Assembly (NCBI RefSeq): GCF_017592475.1
Contig: NZ_JAGFNP010000017.1
Coordinates: 1 to 64,000, forward strand
From: Glycomyces niveus
GTDB lineage: Bacteria; Actinomycetota; Actinomycetes; Mycobacteriales; Micromonosporaceae
Length of the DNA stretch: 64,000 nt
Direction of reading: 5' to 3'
Under the pieces are notes generated by a model that was not told the origin of the DNA, made no database searches, and was given only the letters and a program-made list of their open reading frames with translations. Position 1 is the first letter of the stretch. Each line of letters begins with the position of its first letter. Position numbers and translations under genes: made by a program. Shown here one piece after another: positions 43,043 to 51,052 of the stretch.

Positions 43043-43153
43043 GCAGCAAACCCTAGCGGGCCAACCCCATGCTGCCAGCAGGTCGCTACCCGAAGGCCAG
43101 ACGCCATGGCTCGACTGCCAGCAGTGTCACTCCCCATCCTTACCATCTCGCAC

Positions 43154-44362
43154 ATGAGCAACACTTGGATCGCACGATACTGCGAAGGCTGGAACGGGCC
43201 CCAAGCCGAAGTCGTGGGCCCGATCGATCCCGCGGAAGCGCGGCGAAGGGACACCATGGGTCTCCCTTATTCGGTCGTCGTCTCCGAAGGGACCATACCG
43301 CGGTACGTTCTCGACATCGCTTGGGGCCAGGATTACCTCGCGCGCTGGAACCTCGACGATCGCAAGCGCCGGGTTTCCCGTGCGGTCCACCGGCGGATGC
43401 CTGACGGAAGGCTGTTCGAACGCAAACTGACGCAATGGCAGTACGAGGACACCGATGTCGACGGCGACCCGGTGCTGGCCCGGGAGACCTTCGATCGCGG
43501 TCTCAACGGCGTGACCGACGTCTACGACCGGGACCGGAGTGGATCCAGCCATACCAGGACAAGGGAAACCCCGAGTGAGTTCATGCGTGCACCGGTGACC
43601 TTCGGATCGTGGACGTCAGTGCTCGGGATTGACCAAGACCTCCACGAAGCACCCGGCCCTGCGCGGTCCAGCGAATCCTCATTGCCCCGCCCTTGGCTCC
43701 CGCCGATGCCGTACCAGGCGCCCTACCTGGGCAACTTGCTGAACGAGGGAGCGACAGTAATCTTCGAGGATTCGAGCACGCCTGTGGAAGTCCAGCATGA
43801 GTATCTGGGTCTGCTCGGTCTGCCCACAGGACGAGTGGTCGCATGCGACCCGACCTGGGGAACGAAAGTGGAGCCATTCACTGTCGCAGTGGCGCCCGGG
43901 GATTACCCGGTCGTCGAGATCCAGATCCACCAAGCGTCGGGCGGGTCCTGGGCCGCCGCCGGCTTCCTGCTGCGCATCTCGTACGAGGCGACTGCGACAT
44001 GGGAGCTGGCCCTGCGCCCGGGGCAAGACGTCAAGTGCCTCGATGACGGCCACTTCTACGGTTTCGGCGTCGACGCCGGCTTGGGATCTCTCATGGACGC
44101 CTCCACGCACGAGGCCCTCCTCGCATATATCGACGGGGACCACTACCAATTCCATGACGAGGTGGTGCTCCGTCAAGAGTTCACGATCCCCGAAACCGAC
44201 CTCAATCTCTTCGCATACGGCTGCTACCTCGGTGACGGCTCCTATCCGACATGGATCGGCCGAGACGAGGCCGGAGCCGTGACCTGCTTCCTCAGCGACA
44301 TGCTCATCGTCGACAACGGCCAGCCCAACGACGATGACGAGACCTTCGAACAGGACTGGTAG
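43154..44362 (+). CDS. DUF4241-domain protein with an N-terminal extension
   Basis: About 402 residues. The C-terminal half is a DUF4241 domain: PTGRVVACDPTWG, VAPGDYPVVEIQI, and the signature FYGFGVDAGLGSLMDAS. This family often accompanies contact-dependent or polymorphic toxin loci, probably as immunity proteins, though that is not proven. The N-terminal 150 residues (WIARYCEGWNGPQAEVVGPID, VLDIAWGQDYLARWNL) are a separate region I do not recognise. The start is uncertain: ATG 43154 gives a natural N-terminus without a clear RBS; ATG 43106 has a weak GAAGG. Confidence 0.72.
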   Translation: MSNTWIARYCEGWNGPQAEVVGPIDPAEARRRDTMGLPYSVVVSEGTIPRYVLDIAWGQDYLARWNLDDRKRRVSRAVHRRMPDGRLFERKLTQWQYEDTDVDGDPVLARETFDRGLNGVTDVYDRDRSGSSHTRTRETPSEFMRAPVTFGSWTSVLGIDQDLHEAPGPARSSESSLPRPWLPPMPYQAPYLGNLLNEGATVIFEDSSTPVEVQHEYLGLLGLPTGRVVACDPTWGTKVEPFTVAVAPGDYPVVEIQIHQASGGSWAAAGFLLRISYEATATWELALRPGQDVKCLDDGHFYGFGVDAGLGSLMDASTHEALLAYIDGDHYQFHDEVVLRQEFTIPETDLNLFAYGCYLGDGSYPTWIGRDEAGAVTCFLSDMLIVDNGQPNDDDETFEQDW

Positions 44363-44446
44363 CCGAAGCGCCGGGCCCGCAGCCGCGTTGAGTGAGGATG
44401 CATCCACTGCGCCCATTCCTGCCTCCGGCTGGAAGCACCGTGTTGT

Positions 44447-44896
44447 TCACTCCTGCCGCGCGGCGTTGTCGATGAAGCGGGCCAGGAGGTCCTGCAGTTG
44501 GCGACGATCGGCCGCCGACAATGGCTTCAGCAGGCGCGTCATGACCTTGGCGGTGCTGGCCTGCGCTTCCTTGAGTCGTTCCTCGCCCGCGGTGGTGATG
44601 TGGACGGTATAGCTGCGGCGGTCGCGTTCGTTGCGGTGGCGCTCGGCCAGGCCCTGGCGCTCCAGCTCGTCGACGATGTGGACCATCGAGGACTTGTCGA
44701 CTTGGAGCCGGTCGATGAGCTCGCGCTGGCTCATCGGCCCGGCCTCGGCAATCTGGCCGAGCACGCCGAGGTGACGCAACTCGACGCCGTGTTCCTGCAA
44801 GGCGCGGTTGGTCGCGGCCCGGGCATAGCGGTGGGCCAGGTACATCTGGCCGCCGATCTGCACGCCGAGCGCTGCATCGGGTTCGTCCATGCCCAC
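44447..44896 (-). CDS. MarR-family transcriptional regulator
   Basis: A 149-residue winged-helix repressor. The DNA-binding region is MSQRELIDRLQVDKSSMVHIVDELERQGLAERHRNERDRRSYTVHIT, with the DxRSY-type wing motif DRRSY. Flanking helices form the dimer. It is divergent from the frameshifted monooxygenase, with 47 bp between them holding a perfect promoter and a 12-bp palindrome, the classic layout in which MarR represses the neighbour and itself until an aromatic ligand binds. Confidence 0.92.
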   Translation of the reverse strand: MGMDEPDAALGVQIGGQMYLAHRYARAATNRALQEHGVELRHLGVLGQIAEAGPMSQRELIDRLQVDKSSMVHIVDELERQGLAERHRNERDRRSYTVHITTAGEERLKEAQASTAKVMTRLLKPLSAADRRQLQDLLARFIDNAARQE

Positions 44897-44908
44897 ATCA
44901 TAGACGGT

Positions 44909-44937
44909 TTGACAGATAGTCTGTATACAGATAATCT
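44909..44937 (+). promoter_or_regulatory. Promoter with MarR-type palindrome for the monooxygenase
   Basis: TTGACA (44909-44914), 17 bp, TAATCT (44932-44937): near-consensus sigma-70 elements. The spacer contains TCTGTATACAGA (44920-44931), a perfect 12-bp palindrome that a MarR dimer would cover, blocking polymerase. ACAGATA also occurs twice here. Confidence 0.75.
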
Positions 44938-44943
44938 CAATTC

Positions 44944-46052
44944 ATGCATATTCTAATCAAAGGCGCCGGCCTGGCCGGCCCGCTGCTGGCACAGGGCCTG
45001 ATGCAGGCCGGCATCGACGTCGCGCTGTACGAGCGCGAGGACGCCGACCAGCCGAGTCAAGGGTTCCGCATCCACATCGCCCCCGAAGGCGACTTCGCCC
45101 TCCGTAGCCACCTCCCGAGCCACCTGTATGCGGAGATCGCCGAGACCTCCGGAAAGCACGGATCCGGGGTCCGGTTCCTGGACCCCGACCTAACCTCGTC
45201 CACGAGATGCTCGTCCCACCTGCCGAGGACGAAGCGGCCGGACGCCACCTCACCGTCGACCGGCAAACGCTGCGCCGCATCCTGCTCACCGGCGTCGAGG
45301 TCCACCACGGCGCCCCCTTCGAACGCTACGAACTACCGGGCGGCGACCGGGTCCGCGCCCACTTCGCGAACGGCGAATCCGCTGAAGCCGACCTCCTCGT
45401 CGGCGGCGACGGCACCCACTCGCGGGTCCGCGCCCAACTGCTCCCGCACGCCCGGGTCCTGGAGACCGGCCAGACCGAGATCTACGGCAAGACCCCGCTC
45501 ACCGGCGAGGTCCGCGCCATCGCGCCCACCGCCGCGCTCGACGGCTTCTGCTCGATCATGGGTCCCGACGGGCGCTTCGTCTCCCTGGCCGCCCATGAGT
45601 TCGCCTCCGGCGAGGGCAATGACTACCTCATGTGGGTGGTCGTCGCTCCGGCTGAGCGATTCCCACACGGCCTCAATGCGATGGACGGCGCGGCGCTCGC
45701 CGAGACCGCTGCCGCAGCCGTCGACGACTGGCACCCCAGCATCAGCGCACTGGTGCGGCTCACCGATCCGGCTACGGTCAACCCAACTTCGATCCTGACC
45801 GCAGAGCCTCTGGCGCCGTGGGAGACTGTGCCGGTCACGCTCATGGGCGACGCAGCGCACACGATGATCCCGCAGGGCACCAGCGCTGCCTTCGCCCTCA
45901 AGGACGCCGCGCTGCTTTGCCGCCGCATCACCGAACGCACCGGGCCGCTCCTGGACGCCGTCCGCGCCTATGAGGCTGAGATGCTCGACTCAGGTTTCGC
46001 CGAGGTGGCCCGTGTCCTGGAAACCGCCAGGGCGAACGGGACCACCGGTTGA
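44944..46052 (+). pseudogene. FAD-dependent aromatic-type monooxygenase, frameshifted
   Basis: A flavoprotein monooxygenase of the UbiH/tetracycline-hydroxylase type in two frames. The first (44944 to about 45190) has the FAD fold (LIKGAGLAGPLLAQGLMQAGIDVALYERED). The second (about 45195-46052) continues with NLVHEMLVPPAEDE, the GDGTHSRVR motif, and the third motif LMGDAAHTMIPQGTSAA. One base is missing near 45190 (DPD..NLVHEM). An ATG follows the MarR-controlled promoter. Either a recent inactivation or a sequencing error, since the rest shows no decay. Confidence 0.85.
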
Positions 46053-46186
46053 TCCGGCGCTGGGAGATCGACGACGGCCTCGGCGGTATCGCCGGTGCAA
46101 TTATCGCCAGCTTCACCGCTAGGAACTGGGTTCGTGTTCGGACTGGTTGTGCGGGGCGTGGTTTCAGATTCGCTCGTTCAACGGAC

Positions 46187-46408
46187 ATGGCGAAACCATG
46201 GGATATCGACGACGAGCTATGGGTCCGGGTCAACCCGATGCTGCCGGTTCACCGGCCCGGGAAACGTCGGCCGGTCCCGCTCGATGACCGGAAGTGCCTG
46301 CAGAGCATCCTGTTCGTCCTCTATACCGGCATCAACTGGAAACACCTGCCGCCCGAGCTCGGCTTCGGATCCGGTATCACCTGCTGGCGGCGGTTCCGCC
46401 GCGCCTGA
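46187..46408 (+). pseudogene. IS5-family transposase N-terminal fragment
   Basis: About 73 residues of the typical IS5/DUF4096 start: KPWDIDDELWVRVNPMLP then CLQSILFVLYTGINWKHLPPELGFGSG and TCWRRFRR. It ends at a TGA; the catalytic DDE part is absent. It lies just after the monooxygenase and before the coiled-coil gene. Confidence 0.85.
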
Positions 46409-46446
46409 GATCTAGCCGGGGCGTGGAGACTTGCCTCAGGCCCGCG

Positions 46447-47886
46447 CTATTGAGACCTGGGAGCACGCTGCACGACCCGGCCGCTACGGAGGTTGTCCAC
46501 CTCAGCCACTGCCAGGAGCAGGTGTTGGCGGAGCTGGTCCCTGTGTGCTGTCGCTTGCTGAAACCGACGGGCGCTGGTTTCGGCGGCAGTTCGGGCCTTC
46601 CTGAGCCGCTCCTCGGCGATGCGGTGCCATACCGCATGGGACTCGACCGCTAGGGACCATGCCTCGGCAGTCCGGAGTGATCCGGGGGTTCCAATGACAC
46701 GGGCCCACATCTCCCGGTGTTCGGCTATTCCCTTGATCTTCGCCGCCCGCATCCAGGCCTCGTCGATGTTCGCTTGTGCGTGGTTTTGCTCCTTGTAGGC
46801 GACCTCAAGCTGGGAACTTGCGTATTTGAGGGCGGACTCTGCAACCTCGAGTTCTTCTTGCGCGTCGCGTGCTTGGTCAATTGCTTCCGCAAGGCCATTG
46901 ATGACGAGATGCTGCGAACTAGTTTCGCGGCGGGCGGCGAGTTCGAGGGCGAAGCCAGCACTGCTGGAGGGAAGGCGGCTCTCCTTCATGATCCTTTCGA
47001 ACTCGAGTTCGGTTCCTAGCACGAAAGACGTCGTGGCTTCGCGATTCAGCGACAGCTTCCCGGCAATCGGGGCAGGGATGCCGATGCTCCAAAGGACGCG
47101 TTGGATCCGCTCGGGTGAAGGTGTCGTTTCTCCATGTATCAAGTCGGTTCGAAGCCGTCGGAATCGGGCCAGGAGGATGTCCCCCTCGGTCGGGAGGCGG
47201 CCATGCTGCAACTCGGCCGTGCCCGCAGTGGCGGCTGTGGTCCGCTGGGCTGGCGTATTCACGGCCGTGGTGCTCGACTCCAGGTGAGGGTCTCGATTAG
47301 CCATTAGCTGGTTTCGGACGGTCAGCCACTGCTCGATAACGGTCTCCTCCGCGTCGATCGCGAGAAGGAAGCCGTGAAGTGTGCGCCGGCGAGGGACGCG
47401 GATGTGCTTCGGGTTGCACAGGTCGCTGATGGTCGTGGGCCCCAGCCCCCGTTCGCCGACAATTTCAGCGATGTGGGCCTTCTTGGTCTTGTCCGCGAGC
47501 TCCTGGAGCGAAAGTCCCGAGCTGGCGCGGAGGCGTCGCATCTCAGTGCGTAGCACGGCCACTGTTGGCGGCGGGAGCGGCTTCTCTGCGTCGAAGTAGT
47601 CGTTCCACGGCACGAATGACACGTTCGAGCGTGAGCCTCGCAGTAGTTCCCGGTGCTGTGCCTCCCACAGCTCCCGGTTCCCATCGCACGCGTAGACGTA
47701 GGCGGTCGTAGCCGCCAGCGAGGGAACGATGGATCCCGCATCGACTCCGTGCAGCGTTGCCACGCTGACGCCGGTGCGGCGCTTCATCGTTCGGTACGTC
47801 GGGTCCCCGGCCCGCTGGCGGAGCTCACGCAGTGCTGCTTGGAACTCCGCCAGCCGGGTACGGGGGATCGTGTCCGATCCCCTCAT
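46447..47886 (-). CDS. Double-HTH, coiled-coil protein
   Basis: About 479 residues. Two XRE-like helix-turn-helix regions: the first around TYRTMKRRTGVSVATLHGVD (residues 25-45), the second around LSLQELADKTKKAHIAEIVG and PTTISDLCNPKHIRVPRR (near residues 120-165). A linker follows, then a long coiled coil (about residues 310-470) rich in Glu, Ala, Arg and Gln. N-terminal HTH plus C-terminal effector or coiled coil is common in actinobacterial regulators, but no known family fits the whole. The start at 47886 gives a 4-bp gap to the small membrane protein; an earlier in-frame Met at 47922 would overlap it. Confidence 0.72.
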   Translation of the reverse strand: MRGSDTIPRTRLAEFQAALRELRQRAGDPTYRTMKRRTGVSVATLHGVDAGSIVPSLAATTAYVYACDGNRELWEAQHRELLRGSRSNVSFVPWNDYFDAEKPLPPPTVAVLRTEMRRLRASSGLSLQELADKTKKAHIAEIVGERGLGPTTISDLCNPKHIRVPRRRTLHGFLLAIDAEETVIEQWLTVRNQLMANRDPHLESSTTAVNTPAQRTTAATAGTAELQHGRLPTEGDILLARFRRLRTDLIHGETTPSPERIQRVLWSIGIPAPIAGKLSLNREATTSFVLGTELEFERIMKESRLPSSSAGFALELAARRETSSQHLVINGLAEAIDQARDAQEELEVAESALKYASSQLEVAYKEQNHAQANIDEAWMRAAKIKGIAEHREMWARVIGTPGSLRTAEAWSLAVESHAVWHRIAEERLRKARTAAETSARRFQQATAHRDQLRQHLLLAVAEVDNLRSGRVVQRAPRSQ

Positions 47887-47890
47887 GGCG

Positions 47891-48193
47891 CTACTTGTTC
47901 TGCTTCCAGGCGAAGAAACCAAGGGTGACTAGCAGCGCATCGACGATCGCGACCGCTTGCCTGTAGGTCGCGCCCTGCGTGTGGAGGGCGAGCACGCCCA
48001 CCACCATTGCGAGGAGCAGGAGGATGTAACCGATCGGGATCGGCGGCAGCGCCGTGGCGCCCGCGAACGGAACCGGAGGCGGCGGCACGAAGCGCGCCAT
48101 CGCGGCCGGGACCTTCGGGATGTGGTGGACGAGCCCGGTCATCGGGACCGGGGCCATGCGGATGCGCTTGCGCGCAGGGGGCGTGGAGCCCAT
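47891..48193 (-). CDS. Small membrane protein upstream of the coiled-coil gene
   Basis: A 100-residue protein. A basic/proline-rich cytoplasmic part (ARKRIRMAPVPMTG and FVPPPPVPFAGATALPP) precedes two hydrophobic segments (IGYILLLLAMVVGVLALHT and AVAIVDALLVTLGFFAW). GAGAGGG before the ATG at 48193. The coiled-coil regulator begins 4 bp after its stop, so the two are made together; a signalling pair is possible but unproven. Confidence 0.68.
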   Translation of the reverse strand: MGSTPPARKRIRMAPVPMTGLVHHIPKVPAAMARFVPPPPVPFAGATALPPIPIGYILLLLAMVVGVLALHTQGATYRQAVAIVDALLVTLGFFAWKQNK

Positions 48194-48490
48194 GGTGGTG
48201 CACCCTCTCGTGAATCGAGCTCCCGTACCCCGACGCGGGTGCGCCGGGGTACGGGAGTAACAGTCGGCAAAAATGACGGCGCGGGGTCCGGAACGGATCC
48301 CGGTTGCTCTCCACCGCGCGTGTACCAAGCTTAAGCGCATCGCTCGACAAACCGGCCAAGCACTGCGCCCCATGATGTCAACTCGTTCGCACTGCGCCCC
48401 TGAGGAAACGGTTGCATAGTCGACATGTTCGGCGCCAAATAGTACTGTCCAAATCATCGAGACTGCTTGAAAGACCAGGGAGTATCCTTA

Positions 48491-48628
48491 GTGGATTTGT
48501 TCTACGATTTTTCCCGAGTTGCGGTTCGTGCAACAGACAAGGTGAATGCAAAGCTAGTGACAGCCCTAGAGAGTCCCCCTGAGCAGGCAAGTGACCGGGT
48601 ACGTGAGAGCGTGACTCAAATCACCTGA
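48491..48628 (+). CDS. Possible small protein (45 residues)
   Basis: A GTG start with GGGAG 8 bases upstream encodes MDLFYDFSRVAVRATDKVNA then KLVTALESPPEQASDRVRES and a stop after VTQIT. The composition is balanced and helical, with low-GC codons unlike the core genome. Too short to assign; it could be an isolated small regulator or chance. Confidence 0.35.
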   Translation: MDLFYDFSRVAVRATDKVNAKLVTALESPPEQASDRVRESVTQIT

Positions 48629-48737
48629 GAGTTTGATGCCGTTCACGGTATCGAATCCATTGTGCCTGCGATGTGACTCCTAGTATTGGCTGGAGGCACC
48701 GAGATTGCGTCCTTAACAGTCGGCACGAACTCGGTCT

Positions 48738-48766
48738 GCGGGCCCCCGCTGCTCTCGGGGGCCCGC
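48738..48766. terminator. Hairpin in the element's right end
   Basis: GCGGGCCCCCG with its exact complement across a 7-base loop, followed by TTCATT. It could end a short transcript starting near 48.4 kb. Confidence 0.65.
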
Positions 48767-49118
48767 TTCATTGCGCCCGCTGCTGGCTGAACCAGTGGTC
48801 GGGCCACTGGTCGTGGCTGGGGGGAGCCGCGTCACGCAGTGATGGGCGAGTCAGCCGACTTGAGGTTCAGGGAAATCCGCGTGTCGCCCACATGTTCATG
48901 TACTCGGCGAAGTGGTCGACGCGACGCAGCGACTTCGGTCGCCGCGACACATGCATCTCGTTGCAGTGGAGCCGGATCGACTGTTCAGCGTGGAACAGTT
49001 TCCCGATACGAGCGCCGAAACCGGTGGTCAGAACGGCGGGCCAGTTTAGCTGTGGATGACCTGTGGATACGCCGACGGAAACACGTGTTAAGCCGCAGGT
49101 CACGGGTGCCATTCGAAA

Positions 49119-49153
49119 CCGTAGGTTGTGGGTTCGAGTCCCACTGGACCCAC
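49119..49153. repeat. attR core, 35-bp copy of the tRNA-Lys 3' end
   Basis: Identical to 31574-31608 over 35 bp. The base before differs (A versus T) and the base after is T where the tRNA copy has C of CCA. No tRNA body precedes it, so this is the distal end of the integrated element. Confidence 0.92.
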
Positions 49154-49159
49154 TTCATG

Positions 49160-49193
49160 ACCGTCCCGGTCGGTGCCCGCCGACCGGGACGGT
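49160..49193 (+). terminator. Original tRNA-Lys terminator, now distal to attR
   Basis: A 14-bp perfect stem (ACCGTCCCGGTCGG with its complement), 6-base loop, then TTCGTTTT. It begins 7 bp after the attR core, where a tRNA terminator would be before integration; the element now separates it from the tRNA by 17.5 kb. Confidence 0.8.
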
Positions 49194-49430
49194 TTCGTTT
49201 TGCGATGCAAGGGGTGTGACCTGGGGCATGATCGGCACCTTGGTGTTCACGGGACTTGTCCGAGGGTTTCCTGAGGCGTAATGAGCCGGTGACACGGGCC
49301 GGTCAGAGTAGTGGCCGAGGCCCCGGAACCGACCGCGGCGCCGGGGGACCACCCCGGCCATCGCGGGGCGGGCCTCACCGCCGCACCGGCGCGGCACGCA
49401 TCTCGCATCACCGCCCGGAAGGAAACACCG

Positions 49431-49643
49431 ATGGACGCTTACGGAATCTTGGCAATTCAGCTGTTCGGCACCGAGGCGCGCTCGGCACTGCCCGACGCCC
49501 CCGTCGTCGCCGACCGTCCCACCCTGCTCAGCCGGATCGCCGGCGGCGTGACCGCCGCCCGTCGCGGCCTTATCGCCCGCGACCTGCGGGCGGCTTCCGA
49601 AGCCGCCCTCCCGAAGCGGGCCGACGTCCGCCGCGCCGCCTGA
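49431..49643 (+). CDS. Small hypothetical protein
   Basis: A 70-residue protein: DAYGILAIQLFGTEARSALP, a central DRPTLLSRIAGGVTAARRGLI, and a basic Ala/Arg-rich end. GGAAGGAAA precedes the ATG. Cytoplasmic, with no family recognised. It is followed by a strong hairpin and lies alone between attR and the amidohydrolase. Confidence 0.6.
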   Translation: MDAYGILAIQLFGTEARSALPDAPVVADRPTLLSRIAGGVTAARRGLIARDLRAASEAALPKRADVRRAA

Positions 49644-49650
49644 GGCGCAA

Positions 49651-49689
49651 CAGGGCCGGGCGGCACCTCCACGGTGTCGCCCGGCCCTG
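49651..49689 (+). terminator. Terminator after the small protein gene
   Basis: CAGGGCCGGGCG and its complement, 15-base loop; the outer bases GGCGC/GCGCC extend it. It lies between convergent genes. Confidence 0.7.
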
Positions 49690-49798
49690 CGCCGTTCCCG
49701 CCGTCCGGGGCGGCGGCCCAGCCTCCACCGCACCGCCGCCCTGGACCCGCTCGTATGCACAGGCGCCCTTGGCATCCCGAGCCGGCAGCGCCGGCGCT

Positions 49799-50938
49799 CT
49801 AGCCGACCGGCCTGCCGTCGATGTACGCCCGTTCGACCTTCGAGTAGATGTCGAGCGGGTCGCCCGACCAGATGCAGAAGTCGGCGTCCTTGCCGGCCTC
49901 GAGTGAGCCGAGGCGGTCGTCGACGCCCATGATCTGCGCCGGGTTGATCGTCACCGACCGCAGCGCCGTGTCGCGGTCGAGCCCGGCCTTCACCGCCAGC
50001 ATCACCTGAATGATCAAGTGCTCGATCGGGACGACCGGGTGGTCCGTGGTGATCGCGAGCTTGACGCCCGCCGCGGCGAGCTTCGCGGCGTTCTCGGGCC
50101 ACCGGTTCGCCGTCTCCACCTTCGACCGCGAGCACAGCAGCGGCCCGAAGATCACCGGGATCCCCCGCTCCGCGATCACGTCCGCGAGCAGGTGCGCCTC
50201 GGTCCCGTGGTCGAGCACCAGGTCGTACCCGAACTCCTCGGCCACGCGCAGCGCCGTGGCGATGTCGTCAGCGCGGTGGCAGTGCTGGCGCCACGGGATC
50301 TCGCGGTCGAGGACCTTCCCGAGCACCTCGAGCTTCAGATCCCGGTCGCGGCCCTCCCCGCCCCGGTAGTTCTCGGCCTCCACGAACGCCTGCCGCAGCA
50401 CCCCCGCCGTGCCCAGTCGCGTCGAGGGCGTCTTCTTCTGCTCGCCGTACACCCGCTTCGGGTTCTCGCCCAGCGCCGACTTCACGCCCGACGGCGACCG
50501 CAGCACCATCTCGTCCACGAACCGGCCCACGGTCTTGATCGCGACGGTCTCGCCGCCGATCACGTTGCCCGAACCCGGGTTCACATTCACCGCGAGCACC
50601 CCGCCCTCGAGCGCCTCGGCGAAGCCCGGCTCGGCCGGGTTGATGCCGTCCAGCGCCCGCACGTACGCCGTGTTCGGGTCGGTCATCTCGTTGGTGTCGT
50701 CGCCCGCCCAGCCTTCGGCCACCTCGTGCACGCCCAGGTGCGTGTGCGCGTCGATCAGGCCCGGCATGATCCACCTGCCGGTCGCATCCTCGACCGGGAC
50801 CCCTTCCGGCACAGGAAGGTCTGCCCCGCCGACGGCGCTGATGCGGCCGTTCTCGACGAGGATGACGCCGTGCTCGATCGGCGCTGACGTGATGGGGACT
50901 ACGCGTGCGCCGCGCAGCGCGAAACTGGCCTCGGACAT
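49799..50938 (-). CDS. Amidohydrolase (imidazolonepropionase-like, COG1228)
   Basis: A 379-residue metal-dependent hydrolase. PGLIDAHTHLGVHE supplies the HxH metal ligands; QHCHRADDI and LDHGTEAH supply later histidines, and TTDHPVVP the catalytic Asp. The N- and C-terminal beta-sandwich parts (LRGARVVPIT, LGSLEAGKDADFCIWSGDPLD) are standard. The substrate is not known. The ATG at 50938 gives MSEASFALRG; the longer open frame upstream is not supported. The next gene upstream (alpha/beta hydrolase) is 115 bp away on the same strand. Confidence 0.9.
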   Translation of the reverse strand: MSEASFALRGARVVPITSAPIEHGVILVENGRISAVGGADLPVPEGVPVEDATGRWIMPGLIDAHTHLGVHEVAEGWAGDDTNEMTDPNTAYVRALDGINPAEPGFAEALEGGVLAVNVNPGSGNVIGGETVAIKTVGRFVDEMVLRSPSGVKSALGENPKRVYGEQKKTPSTRLGTAGVLRQAFVEAENYRGGEGRDRDLKLEVLGKVLDREIPWRQHCHRADDIATALRVAEEFGYDLVLDHGTEAHLLADVIAERGIPVIFGPLLCSRSKVETANRWPENAAKLAAAGVKLAITTDHPVVPIEHLIIQVMLAVKAGLDRDTALRSVTINPAQIMGVDDRLGSLEAGKDADFCIWSGDPLDIYSKVERAYIDGRPVG

Positions 50939-51052
50939 GGACCCGCCTTCCAGATGGCTCGTCGGTGGGGCGTTGGCCCCGCCGCCCATCCTGCCCGATG
51001 CGCTAGCCGCGCGGCTAGCGCGCTGGCCGCTTCGTGGAGCGTCCCACTGCGG

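Larger units (their letters stand above)
48194..49118. other. Sparse right end of the element
   Basis: About 925 bp, less GC-rich. It holds one possible small gene (48491-48628) and a hairpin at 48738-48766. A minus-strand frame around 49112-48867 has no start or family support. Two TGTGGAT words near 49050-49070 resemble DnaA boxes but are too few to mean much. Confidence 0.5.
31574..49153. mobile_element. Degraded integrative element (pSAM2-like AICE remnant) in tRNA-Lys
   Basis: About 17.5 kb bounded by exact 35-bp copies of the tRNA-Lys 3' end. The int-xis-rep block next to the tRNA is the layout of actinomycete integrative and conjugative elements. The integrase has two frameshifts, the replication initiator is truncated, and no FtsK-like transfer gene remains, so it is probably immobile. 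The cargo is a mixture of intact hypotheticals and remnants of transposases, a polyketide synthase and flavoenzymes, with lower GC in parts (36-38 and 48 kb). Confidence 0.88.

Noticed and set aside
49045..49075. Two DnaA-box-like words near attR
   Set aside because: Only two copies, no AT-rich unwinding region, and no replication gene nearby; too weak for an origin.
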